A DNA stretch of 64,000 nucleotides from Candidatus Saccharimonadota bacterium (GTDB taxonomy: Bacteria; Patescibacteriota; Saccharimonadia; Saccharimonadales; Saccharimonadaceae), in the NCBI GenBank assembly GCA_017561575.1, contig JAFZBS010000010.1, positions 62,001-126,000 of the forward strand, written 5' to 3'. The notes below the pieces were generated by a model. That model had not been told where the DNA came from. It saw only the letters and a program-made list of their open reading frames with translations, and did no database searches. Both the position numbers and the translations under genes were made by a program. Shown here piece by piece: positions 7,161 to 14,695 of the stretch (its first letter is position 1; each line of letters opens with the position of its first letter).

Positions 7161-7835
7161 ATGAAAATTGGCGCATTCGATTCCGGAATTGGTGGCACTA
7201 CAATCATGAATGAAGTAAAAAAACTTCTTCCAGACGAAGAATACTATTATATTGCCGACTCCAAAAATTGCCCCTACGGCAATAAATCAGACGACGAGCT
7301 TAAGATAATCGTCACCAAAAATGTCGAAGAATTAAGAAAATGGGGCGCTAAGATTATCATCATCGCCTGTAATACTGCTACTACTCGCTGTATTAATTTC
7401 CTTCGCCAAACTTATCCCAACATCAAATTTATCGGCACCGAACCAGCCATCAAGCTTGCGACAAGTACCGACACCAAAACAATTCTCGTTATGGCTACAC
7501 CTGGTACCATTGCTTCCGAACGCACCAAATCCCTACTCAAAGAAAACCAAAAACCAGGTCAAAACATTACCTTACTTCCTTGCCCAGGTCTCGCCGACAC
7601 TATCGAAAAGTACCTAAACACCAACGATGAACAAAAAATCGACGATAAATTAAACGAACTCTTAGCAAATCAAGCTGCACCAGACGCCATTGTCCTCGGC
7701 TGCACCCACTACTCACTTATCAAAGACCATATCAAAAGCATTTTTCCTAACTCAAAACTAATAGATGGCAACCTCGGCGTAGCGCGAGAAGTAAAAAAAG
7801 CCGTCTCTAATCTTTCTTCACTTTATCAGAAATAG
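7161..7835 (+). CDS. murI: Glutamate racemase
   Basis: The enzyme interconverts L- and D-glutamate to supply D-Glu for peptidoglycan. The 224-residue product shows AFDSGIGG at the N-terminus, IIIACNTATT with the first catalytic cysteine (~residue 72) and VLGCTHYSLI with the second (~residue 178). A slightly short but complete family member. TATAAT is 7 bases before the ATG, so the mRNA should be leaderless. Its 3' end overlaps the convergent LiaF-like gene by 29 bp. Its presence implies the cell makes or remodels its own wall. Confidence 0.93.
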   Translation: MKIGAFDSGIGGTTIMNEVKKLLPDEEYYYIADSKNCPYGNKSDDELKIIVTKNVEELRKWGAKIIIIACNTATTRCINFLRQTYPNIKFIGTEPAIKLATSTDTKTILVMATPGTIASERTKSLLKENQKPGQNITLLPCPGLADTIEKYLNTNDEQKIDDKLNELLANQAAPDAIVLGCTHYSLIKDHIKSIFPNSKLIDGNLGVAREVKKAVSNLSSLYQK

Positions 7836-8517
7836 ATACACCGCCAAACCCACCAGCTGCATCTAGATAAATCGTATATTTCCCCTTGCCAGAATCACTT
7901 TTTCTCTCATCCGAAATCCCGCCAAAGATAAAACCAGAATTAATTTTTACCTGCACATCCTCTGGCACTTTAATATCAATTCCACCAAATAGACAAAAAG
8001 CTTTAATCACAGTATCTTTCGTAAACTTAGCCTTTCTGAGATCTAAATCTACCCCACCAAATATTGCCATAAGGTTCGAGCCAGAAAATACCTCATCGCC
8101 ATATACTCTATCGTTTCCGGAAAAAATCGCCATCTGCGAATCCATATTTTTTTCATCTTTCAGTTCTTTAACCTTCTTTTCAATCTCTTTCTCGTTTTTA
8201 TTGTGGAACACTGCTTTTACAATTATCATTATCCCGGCCACCACCAAGAATATCGCGAGTATCACCTTCCACGCCACATCATAAGAAAAAACATTCTGTG
8301 CCGCTAATAACAAAACCACACCAGCCGCCAAAAATCCCAGTGAAGATAATTTTTCTTTTTCAGTAATTAAACTAATTACACTTGGTACTATAATAAATAG
8401 CGTCCACCAGCCATCAAAAAACACATTAAAATCAAACCAGCCAAGCGCATTACCGCCAAATATCACGCCTAATGCAACAATCGCAATCCCCCAAACAACT
8501 GGACTTACTTTTTTCAT
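7807..8517 (-). CDS. LiaF-like membrane protein with repeated FGG motifs
   Basis: The 236-residue product has four hydrophobic segments in the first ~100 residues, a charged linker (KNEKEIEKKVKELKDEKN) and a C-terminal beta-rich domain with AIFGGVDLDLR, CLFGGIDIKVP and FIFGGISDE. This matches the LiaF/YvqF type of cell-envelope stress protein, which in Firmicutes controls the LiaRS system. No two-component system is seen beside it. AAGGAG precedes the ATG, with a TGnTATAAT -10 further up. Family call good, role here inferred. Confidence 0.78.
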   Translation of the reverse strand: MKKVSPVVWGIAIVALGVIFGGNALGWFDFNVFFDGWWTLFIIVPSVISLITEKEKLSSLGFLAAGVVLLLAAQNVFSYDVAWKVILAIFLVVAGIMIIVKAVFHNKNEKEIEKKVKELKDEKNMDSQMAIFSGNDRVYGDEVFSGSNLMAIFGGVDLDLRKAKFTKDTVIKAFCLFGGIDIKVPEDVQVKINSGFIFGGISDERKSDSGKGKYTIYLDAAGGFGGVSISDKVKKD

Positions 8518-8552
8518 TTTACTCCTTATTTACAAACTAATTATATCACATA

Positions 8553-8903
8553 TTAACTTAGAACTTTTCGCTGCCAAGTCTTCTTGTGGCACTTTGGACA
8601 AGGCATCCGGCGCGTTCTGCCAAGATGCATCGACCACAAAACTTCATTATAAGTAGGAACGTGCTTATGACGACATTTGATACACTGATAATAACCCACA
8701 ATCTGTTCCATTTTAGTTAAACCAAGACAAACAACAAAGAAAGATAAAAATGACACTCCTATTATCAAACCAGCGACCGCCGGTTCTTTTTCAGCAATCA
8801 AAGCTGCAAGACCTACTACTACAATAAACATAATACTTGCAGCTATGCCAATCACGGCTTCTACAATAAATAATTCCTTATTAAATTTCTTTTCATTTTT
8901 CAT
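8553..8903 (-). CDS. Membrane protein with C-terminal zinc ribbon
   Basis: About 116 residues from the ATG at 8903. Two hydrophobic segments (roughly residues 12-35 and 42-65) are followed by a cytoplasmic-looking tail with CIKCRHKHVP and CPKCHKKTW, four cysteines set out as a zinc ribbon. Function unknown. I chose 8903 because TATAAT lies 9 bases upstream. A longer start at 8993 would include the promoter. Divergent from the small membrane protein at 8968. Confidence 0.65.
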   Translation of the reverse strand: MKNEKKFNKELFIVEAVIGIAASIMFIVVVGLAALIAEKEPAVAGLIIGVSFLSFFVVCLGLTKMEQIVGYYQCIKCRHKHVPTYNEVLWSMHLGRTRRMPCPKCHKKTWQRKVLS

Positions 8904-8967
8904 ACCATTTTTATTATATAACAAATCCACCCCAAATAAATGAAAAAGTCTATGGTATAATAAAACT

Positions 8968-9219
8968 ATGAAAAAAATTGAAACCACATCCATAAAATAT
9001 CTAATATTTCAAAGCCTCGCCATTGCGATTGCGGGCATTATAATTTGGCCTTTACTCGACCTCTTTATCTGCAATGTTATTACACACACTGAATTTGTTT
9101 ATTCGGTGACCGACCACATTATTGAACCAATTGTCTTTGGTTGTATCTTAGGTATCGTATTATGGGCTGTCGAACGCAAAGCTAATTCTAAAAAGGAGAA
9201 GAAAAATGGAAGAAAATAG
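8968..9219 (+). CDS. Small two-helix membrane protein
   Basis: The 83-residue product has hydrophobic segments at about residues 10-32 and 48-68 and a lysine-rich end (KANSKKEKKNGRK). No family recognised; related short proteins in other bacteria are annotated only as hypothetical membrane proteins. TGGTATAAT stands 6 bases before the ATG, so the mRNA should begin at the start codon. The 3' end overlaps the zinc-ribbon gene by 14 bp and contains that gene's Shine-Dalgarno AAGGAG. Confidence 0.6.
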   Translation: MKKIETTSIKYLIFQSLAIAIAGIIIWPLLDLFICNVITHTEFVYSVTDHIIEPIVFGCILGIVLWAVERKANSKKEKKNGRK

Positions 9220-9472
9220 CAAAATATGTCAAAGCTGCGCTATGCCACTCACGTCAGAAGATATGTACGCCACCGAAAAAGATGGCAGCGTCAACACCGA
9301 CTATTGTAAATGGTGCTACAAAGACGGTGAGTTCATTGAAAAATGCACAATGGAAGAATTTATTGATAAGTGTTCTCAATTCGGCGAGCAAGCCGGCATG
9401 ACCAACGAACAAATGAAAGAATACTGCACCAAAGTCTTCCCCACCCTCAAACGCTGGAAAACTGAAAACTAA
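9206..9472 (+). CDS. Putative zinc ribbon protein
   Basis: An 88-residue protein with CQSCAMPL near the N-terminus, DGSVNTDYCKWCYKDGEF at residues ~27-44 and a helical end. These match the small 'putative zinc ribbon' family (PF12674 type), often encoded alone or near regulators. AAGGAG lies 8 bases before the ATG, inside the preceding gene, so the two are co-expressed. Function of the family is unknown; nucleic-acid or protein binding is possible. Confidence 0.8.
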   Translation: MEENSKICQSCAMPLTSEDMYATEKDGSVNTDYCKWCYKDGEFIEKCTMEEFIDKCSQFGEQAGMTNEQMKEYCTKVFPTLKRWKTEN

Positions 9473-9552
9473 TATTTAATACACGCTAGCCACTCATCTA
9501 AATGCCATCGTTTTCGGTGGAATATGAACATTTTTCCGGCAAAAAGTAGCAA

Positions 9553-10110
9553 CTATTTAGCCGCAATTTTTTCATAATATTCTTGCTTGGCAGGTTCAAC
9601 AACAACCGTCTCTGTCCACGCTTTTTTTGCCGGGACATCGACCACCGTTTCATCCCAGGCAGGAGTGATGACATACGATTCGTTTCTATATTCATACCAC
9701 GGACCGCCACCATACCAAACTCCTCCGTGGTAACTACACGTGCCACGCCCAGTAGAACCAGAGTACTTCCCATCACGACAACGAGATAGGGCACAAGTGC
9801 CATTCTTGTAGCTAATATTAGTTCTTATACACCCAACCAATACCCTACGCGTGCCATAAACTGCATCATGATGTTTTACGTGCGTAACAGCTGGCTGAGC
9901 CGGATGCGTAATAGTCTTCGTTTTTTCAGATTCTGCCTTATGAAAAACAAATTTTGTATAGCGAATTCCATCATCACCAGTACAATTCGATGTTACTTCA
10001 ATTCCATCGCATGGACGAAGCCATTGCTGTTTTTCTTGATAAGCATTAACAAAAGAACCACATATGGCAACCGAGAGAACACCGGCAACAAAAATCCCAG
10101 ATTTAGACAT
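9553..10110 (-). CDS. Secreted protein with DUF3761 segment
   Basis: The 185-residue product begins with a signal-like segment (SKSGIFVAGVLSVAICGSFV). Around residues 105-130 it holds CRDGKYSGSTGRGTCSYHGGV, close to the DUF3761 pattern. Several cysteines suggest disulfides outside the cell. Valine- and proline-rich tail repeats (DETVVDVPAKKAWTETVVV) follow. I chose 10110 because TGTTATAAT is 6 bases upstream and a longer start would include the promoter. Function unknown. Confidence 0.68.
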   Translation of the reverse strand: MSKSGIFVAGVLSVAICGSFVNAYQEKQQWLRPCDGIEVTSNCTGDDGIRYTKFVFHKAESEKTKTITHPAQPAVTHVKHHDAVYGTRRVLVGCIRTNISYKNGTCALSRCRDGKYSGSTGRGTCSYHGGVWYGGGPWYEYRNESYVITPAWDETVVDVPAKKAWTETVVVEPAKQEYYEKIAAK

Positions 10111-10170
10111 AAATAAATTATAACATAAACAATCAAAAAAACAAGTCCCTACGGGACTTCTAATCATTGT

Positions 10171-10342
10171 GGTGAGGGGCGACCAGACGTTGTTGCTCGG
10201 CTTTGCATGGTTGTGGACTGGTGCATTGACCACCTCGAATACACGGCTAAGATCAAGGTTATACCTAAAAAGGATTACCCGGTACTGATGCCGTGCGAGT
10301 TCTGAGGTATACTTTTGCAGGCAAAGAGATTCGAACTTTTAA
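10171..10342 (+). repeat. Inverted-repeat copy 2 carrying the conserved 3' gene fragment
   Basis: Counterpart of 2502-2674 in opposite orientation. The 45-codon frame runs 10171-10305 and ends in TGA. It reads the same as copy 1 except for two residues. The sharp left boundary in both copies is GGTGAGGGGCG. Downstream the two diverge for about 60 bp, then share the promoter block at 10405. This segment and that block fill the gap 10111-10443; I see no complete gene there. A hairpin AAGTCCCTACGGGACTT lies at 10143-10159. Confidence 0.7.
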
Positions 10343-10404
10343 GAATATATGGCTTAACTGGAGCCGTAGAGGCTTAAAACAATGACAATGGAGAAAATAA
10401 AAGA

Positions 10405-10426
10405 AATACAATGTCAATGGTATAAT
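10405..10426 (+). promoter_or_regulatory. Promoter of the TfoX-like gene, shared block
   Basis: Identical over 22 bp to 2440-2419. The extended -10 TGGTATAAT ends at 10426; a leader of about 10 bases with AAAGGA then leads to the ATG at 10444. Confidence 0.6.
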
Positions 10427-10443
10427 TAATACAAAGGACTGAT

Positions 10444-10731
10444 ATGGCAAGCACCAAAGAATATCGAGATTTTATCTTAGAACAATTGTCGGAAGCGCCG
10501 AACATTACTTGTCGGCCAATGATGGGCGAGTTCTTGCTCTATTCTAGTAACGTCCTATTTGGCGGCATTTATGATGACCGTTTACTCGTAAAAATAGTTC
10601 CAGAAAACAAACAATACAAGATGACCGAAGAGATTCCGTACGACGGCGCAAAACCGATGTATTTTGTGGAAGATGTCGACGATAAAGAAAAGTTAGCAGA
10701 GATAGTAGAAGTAACCGTAAAGGGGCTATAA
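10444..10731 (+). CDS. TfoX/Sxy N-terminal domain protein
   Basis: A 95-residue protein with CRPMMGEFLLYSSNVLFGGI at residues ~20-40, the typical core of the TfoX/Sxy N-terminal domain. Full TfoX regulates competence in gamma-proteobacteria; stand-alone domains like this one are common elsewhere and their role is unclear. There is no C-terminal TfoX domain. AAAGGA precedes the ATG. Its stop lies inside the terminator of the converging tRNA-Lys transcript. Confidence 0.8.
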   Translation: MASTKEYRDFILEQLSEAPNITCRPMMGEFLLYSSNVLFGGIYDDRLLVKIVPENKQYKMTEEIPYDGAKPMYFVEDVDDKEKLAEIVEVTVKGL

Positions 10732-10750
10732 AAAACACCGCCTTGCGGTG
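10729..10750 (-). terminator. Terminator of the tRNA-Lys transcript
   Basis: On the minus strand CACCGC-AAG-GCGGTG is followed by TTTTTTA. It lies after both 66-bp repeats, so the repeats should be transcribed together with tRNA-Lys. Confidence 0.75.
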
Positions 10751-10769
10751 GGTTCAATAATTTCTTCTT

Positions 10770-10901
10770 TGGTGAGCCGGGTGGGACTCGATTGGAACAA
10801 CGATGTCCCGTTTTTTGTGCAATTCCGTTAGGAATTGGTGAGCCGGGTGGGACTCGATTGGAACAACGATGTCCCGTTTTTTGTGCAATTCCGTTAGGAA
10901 T
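10770..10901 (-). repeat. Two identical 66-bp repeats carrying the 3' end of tRNA-Lys
   Basis: Units 10770-10835 and 10836-10901 are identical. Each contains the last 22 bases of tRNA-Lys including CCA, joined to 44 bases of other sequence. In tRNA sense each unit can fold with GGGAC pairing to GTCCC of the T-arm remnant, plus an inner TCG/CGA. The units sit directly after the real tRNA and before its terminator. The same plan occurs beside tRNA-Ser at 49315. Confidence 0.85.
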
Positions 10902-10978
10902 TGGTGAGCCGGGTGGGACTCGAACCCACGACACCAAGCTTAAGAGGCTCGTGCTCTAACCAGCTGAGCTACCGGCCC
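10902..10978 (-). tRNA. tRNA-Lys (anticodon CTT)
   Basis: A 77-base cloverleaf with encoded CCA. Acceptor GGGCCGG pairs with CCGGCTC; anticodon arm CGAGC-CTCTTAA-GCTTG gives CUU; T-arm GTGGG-TTCGAGT-CCCAC. Its promoter is TTGTAA-17-TATAAT at 11020-10992. Followed by two repeats of its own 3' end. Confidence 0.95.
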
Positions 10979-10991
10979 GCTCACTCCGATA

Positions 10992-11020
10992 ATTATACCA
11001 CAAAAATCAAACTTTTACAA
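10992..11020 (-). promoter_or_regulatory. tRNA-Lys promoter
   Basis: TTGTAA (11020-11015), 17-bp spacer and TATAAT (10997-10992) with TG one base before it (extended -10), ending 13 bases before the mature tRNA. Confidence 0.7.
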
Positions 11021-11029
11021 TGGCGAATT

Positions 11030-11911
11030 TTAGACTTCCACCAGCTCATACTTCCGCGACCCAAGCCCCAGTGACTCCGCATACGGCAAAATCTCTCGCC
11101 CTAGTCGCGAATCAATTCTCTCCCGCAACGCATCGGCACCCGGGTCAGACGATGCCCAAATCATATCAATAAACGCCTGGTCATTCGCCACCGGATCAAG
11201 AGATGCCACAATCCCAAGATCTCCCATCACCGGATCGCCCTGCTTTGAGTCACAATCACAATCCACCGACAGTGCATTCATTACCGTAATATATACAATT
11301 TGCCGACCAGACTCTTTTAGATAATCCGCCACAGCCGTAGCCGCCTCCGCCATCGATTCAATAAAATCAATCTGCTCATGCTTGGACATCCAGCAAAGGC
11401 GTGGGCTTTTCGTCTTTCCACACGAATGAATATACGCTTTCCCATTTCTCGAAGCAAAACCAATTGACTGGTTCTTCAAACTTGCACCAAACCCGCCCAT
11501 CGTGTGACCTTTCCCATGTGCCAAATTCACAAAACTATCATAGTTATCAAAATGCGAACCAAGAAGATCGTATTTCAAATGTTTACCTTGTCGCACCGGG
11601 ATCTTTATCTCGCCTTCTGCATCCATAATATCCACTTCAGCAAACGAAGTAAACCCATGTTCCTCCGCCACCTTCATATGATCCGAGGCTTTGTTTCTTT
11701 CGCCTGGATACGCTGTATTGCATTCCACAATCACACCATTAAGCGACTTCACAAATGGCCCAATCAAATCAGCCTTGAGATAACCTTTCGCACCTTTTTC
11801 GCCCGTCGACACCTTCACTCCAATCTTCCCCCTCAAAGAAACACCAAGCGCCTCATAAACTCGCTTCAAACCCTCTGGCGTAATCTCTTTCGTAAAAAAT
11901 ACTTTTGCCAT
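11030..11911 (-). CDS. DUF362 domain protein
   Basis: The 293-residue product fits the DUF362 family: an N-terminal GKIGVKVSTGEKGAKGYL region, VIVECNTAYPGERNK around residue 80, LAHGKGHTMGGFGASLKN around residue 130 and DPVANDQAFIDMIW near 235. Many DUF362 proteins carry ferredoxin-like CxxCxxC clusters. I see none here, so the usual iron-sulfur part is absent. The biochemical role is unknown. AGGAG lies before the ATG, and it follows the CmpB-like membrane gene closely, so the two are probably one operon. Confidence 0.8.
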   Translation of the reverse strand: MAKVFFTKEITPEGLKRVYEALGVSLRGKIGVKVSTGEKGAKGYLKADLIGPFVKSLNGVIVECNTAYPGERNKASDHMKVAEEHGFTSFAEVDIMDAEGEIKIPVRQGKHLKYDLLGSHFDNYDSFVNLAHGKGHTMGGFGASLKNQSIGFASRNGKAYIHSCGKTKSPRLCWMSKHEQIDFIESMAEAATAVADYLKESGRQIVYITVMNALSVDCDCDSKQGDPVMGDLGIVASLDPVANDQAFIDMIWASSDPGADALRERIDSRLGREILPYAESLGLGSRKYELVEV

Positions 11912-11929
11912 TTTAGCTCCCTTCTCCTA

Positions 11930-12580
11930 TTATTTATACACCCAACCCCAACTTTCGTACAGATTCATTGCCGTTGGTAAACCCAAATTTTTCAAAGTAA
12001 GATTCGTAATATCATCCGCCATCACTGCCACAAACAAACTAATTGCAAGTGTTAAAAACGCCTTCTTTGACATATTTAGCGCCATCTTGACGCAAAACGG
12101 CAACAACAAATACATAAATAGCAGCGCGCCAATTCCAAAAATAGCTGCGCTCACCGGACAAACGAAACCGTTAATATTACCAAACCCCCACCATTTGTCA
12201 CTATAGTCCCAATATCTCGCACCATTATAAAATGTATATGCAACCCACCCACCAATCAGCTCAATTACACCGCAAACTAGTCCAGACACCACAAACACCG
12301 CCCAAGGATATTTACGTATTTTATAAGACACCGCCAAAATCGCTACTGCCCCGTACGCATATATATTAATCCACGGCAACAAATTACCACCTTTAATGTA
12401 AAAATGTTGAAATCCACCTTCAATCTCTTGTAAAAGAAACTCCCACACCCATCCAACAAAACCAGCCAGCACCCAAACCAAAAACAAGATTCCAATTTTT
12501 TGGTACGTTTTAAGCTTTATTTTACCATCCAAATACCGACGATAGACCTTTTTAAAACTCGTCTTTCTATCATTAGCCAT
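11930..12580 (-). CDS. Membrane protein of the putative ABC-transporter type IV (CmpB-like) family
   Basis: The 216-residue product has about six hydrophobic segments after a basic N-terminus. GFVGWVWEFLL near residue 45, GGNLLPWINIYAYGAVAIL near 70 and GFGNINGFVCPVSAAIFGIG near 135 match the PF06541-type family of small membrane proteins. Despite the family name, no ATPase is encoded beside it. The start at 12580 is preferred because TATAAT lies exactly 6 bases upstream; a longer start would contain the promoter. It leads the DUF362 gene. Confidence 0.75.
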   Translation of the reverse strand: MANDRKTSFKKVYRRYLDGKIKLKTYQKIGILFLVWVLAGFVGWVWEFLLQEIEGGFQHFYIKGGNLLPWINIYAYGAVAILAVSYKIRKYPWAVFVVSGLVCGVIELIGGWVAYTFYNGARYWDYSDKWWGFGNINGFVCPVSAAIFGIGALLFMYLLLPFCVKMALNMSKKAFLTLAISLFVAVMADDITNLTLKNLGLPTAMNLYESWGWVYK

Positions 12581-12611
12581 AACCTTATTATAACATGTCA
12601 ATCATCGTAAA

Positions 12612-13175
12612 CTATTTAAGCAAAACCTTAAGCCTTACTCTCGCCGTCATAGTTAAAAACATAATTCTATCTAAAACTACTTCAATTTCATCCTCTAAAA
12701 ATCCGTTCTTCCCCCATTCATACACCAGTCTCGCCACTTCGCTTGCGTAAACCACATAAATTAAATACGCATTTCGTGGTAATTTCATTTTCTTCATCAT
12801 TTGACTGTCTATCCCAATTATCATCTTGTAAAAAATTCTTTCTTCACAATATTTCATTAGAACCTTAAAAACATCCTCTTTGTTTATAACGAAATATAAC
12901 GTTTTCAAAAATATCAATCTCACCGATAAATGCGAATTCCTTTTTACCATCCTAATATATGACCTTAAAACAAAAACCTCATAATCGAGTACGATATTTC
13001 GCGCCGCTCTATGATGCCGATAAACTGTCGAACGCGTAACGCCTACTTTTTCTGCTAGTGTTTTCATCTCCAAACACTTTTCATCTTCAAAAAAGAGCCG
13101 AAGAATTTTTTCTTCGGTTCTTTTAAATCTCTTGTCAGCTAGTTTCTTTTCAGAAATCCCAACCTTAAAAGTCAC
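12612..13175 (-). CDS. TetR-like transcription regulator
   Basis: The 187-residue product has a helix-turn-helix at residues ~37-60 (MKTLAEKVGVTRSTVYRHHR) in the TetR/AcrR style, followed by an all-helical ligand-like domain without recognisable similarity. It starts 2 bp after the surface-protein gene ends and is transcribed with it, so it may control that gene or answer an envelope signal. No TetR-type operator palindrome is evident. The ligand is unknown. Confidence 0.7.
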   Translation of the reverse strand: MTFKVGISEKKLADKRFKRTEEKILRLFFEDEKCLEMKTLAEKVGVTRSTVYRHHRAARNIVLDYEVFVLRSYIRMVKRNSHLSVRLIFLKTLYFVINKEDVFKVLMKYCEERIFYKMIIGIDSQMMKKMKLPRNAYLIYVVYASEVARLVYEWGKNGFLEDEIEVVLDRIMFLTMTARVRLKVLLK

Positions 13176-13177
13176 GA

Positions 13178-14641
13178 CTATTTTCTCTTGCTAAGAACAA
13201 ACACCATCACACTTGTTGCGACAAACACAGCCCCGAAAATCGGAAGCGAAGCAGCTACGCTCGAAATACCGCCAATCTTTGAACCGGTATCCGGAGCGCC
13301 TGGTACTACTGTATCGTCTTCAGGTTCAGCTTCCCCACTTGGTTCTTCTTCATCTTCTGCTGGTCTCTCCCGCGATTCGGCTAAGATATAAGTCGAAAAA
13401 TGTGTAGTATCAAATACTGCATTATCACCAACTATCGTCGCTGGGTGCTCTTCGAGTTCACCGGTCTCGAAATTCTTCCAGAAAGCCGATATTTCCGAAA
13501 CATCCTTCAAAATCTCTGGCACTGGTATTGAAACTGTAAAACCTACTTCAGCATCCGAAATCATAGAATCAATCGATGCCGAATATAAACCGATTTCGTA
13601 TGCGTAAAACTTATCGCCAAAATCTTCCTTCATCCCCTCATCTTCTGAACCAAGATTTTCTGCATACGTTGCTGTATCGCCAGGCATATTTTCTGCTGGA
13701 GTCTTAATGTTAATATTAGTAAGAACATCAGTTGAATTCACACCAGACACCGTCTCAATCTTATCCGAATCTGCCACAATTGCAATCATATACGTATCAC
13801 CAAGCTGCCCTTGACTAATATTCATTTCGTACACAAACGCATCAAGATAATCTTTAAAATAATCATAAAACTCGTCACTCGAGTCAACAAAATCTCTCAC
13901 TTTTTGCCCAGTAGCTTGCATACCAACTGCATTTCTCGCCTCTTCACCATAAATCGCTACAAATCTGTTCATAAGAGACAACATCAAATCCTTTGAGCCA
14001 TCTTCTACAAAGAAAATATGTGGTGCCATTACCCTAGTTGGCTCTGAAGGGTTATTCAATACAGCATATAAAGTGTCATTATAGAAAACCTTCGCCTCAC
14101 CAATATTATGTGTCATAAGCGGGTCCGCTCCACCACCCCTCACGTCAACTACCAAATTAATATTGTAATTGCTAAGTGCCTCTTTGATTTTAGATGAAAC
14201 TGCAGCTAGATTATCGCCACCAAACGCCCAGTATTTCATAAGCTCCGCATCGTTTATAAAGAAACCACCCTCTGGGACTTTATAATCTTTAATAACAGAA
14301 TCAATCACCGTCTTTACAGTTGAGTCATACTCATAAATAATAGTATAAGCTTCATCCGTCCATTCCGTGCCATTATAAACTAATTTACATGAAGTATAAT
14401 CGTCATTACAGTTCCACTCTCCACCACTAGTTATTCCCCATCCCGGTGCTAATTCGTCAATTAATTCATTTAAAGCATACTTTTCTGAGTCGTTACTGGG
14501 TGGCACCATCCTAACATGGAAACCTCCATCCGCGTCCAGTCCTTCCCCGTCAAATTCAATTGCCGACGCACTACTAACTATTCCAAGAGAAGTTAATAAA
14601 AGTCCGCACGTTATTATTCCAATTTTATTATTTAGCGCCAT
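13178..14641 (-). CDS. Secreted surface protein with sortase-like C-terminus
   Basis: The 487-residue product starts with a signal peptide (GIITCGLLLTSLGIVSSASA). It ends with an acidic stretch (EDEEEPSGEAEPEDD), then GAPDTG, a hydrophobic helix and KRK. This is the layout of a sortase substrate with APDTG in place of LPxTG. The middle ~400 residues form an extracellular domain I do not recognise. AAGGAG precedes the ATG. Adhesion or host contact is plausible but inferred. No sortase gene lies in the window. Confidence 0.72.
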   Translation of the reverse strand: MALNNKIGIITCGLLLTSLGIVSSASAIEFDGEGLDADGGFHVRMVPPSNDSEKYALNELIDELAPGWGITSGGEWNCNDDYTSCKLVYNGTEWTDEAYTIIYEYDSTVKTVIDSVIKDYKVPEGGFFINDAELMKYWAFGGDNLAAVSSKIKEALSNYNINLVVDVRGGGADPLMTHNIGEAKVFYNDTLYAVLNNPSEPTRVMAPHIFFVEDGSKDLMLSLMNRFVAIYGEEARNAVGMQATGQKVRDFVDSSDEFYDYFKDYLDAFVYEMNISQGQLGDTYMIAIVADSDKIETVSGVNSTDVLTNINIKTPAENMPGDTATYAENLGSEDEGMKEDFGDKFYAYEIGLYSASIDSMISDAEVGFTVSIPVPEILKDVSEISAFWKNFETGELEEHPATIVGDNAVFDTTHFSTYILAESRERPAEDEEEPSGEAEPEDDTVVPGAPDTGSKIGGISSVAASLPIFGAVFVATSVMVFVLSKRK

Positions 14642-14695
14642 GAATATTCTCCTTATGCTTTATATTGTACATAATACAAGCATAAAAAGCAATAT

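Noticed and set aside
10143-10159. Hairpin AAGTCCC/GGGACTT as a gene terminator
   Set aside because: On the minus strand it has a T-run, but no transcribed gene lies upstream in that direction before the tRNA-Lys terminator; left as an unexplained hairpin next to the repeat.
10770-10901. Degenerate extra tRNA-Lys genes
   Set aside because: Only the last 22 bases are repeated; no acceptor 5' strand, D-arm or anticodon arm is present.
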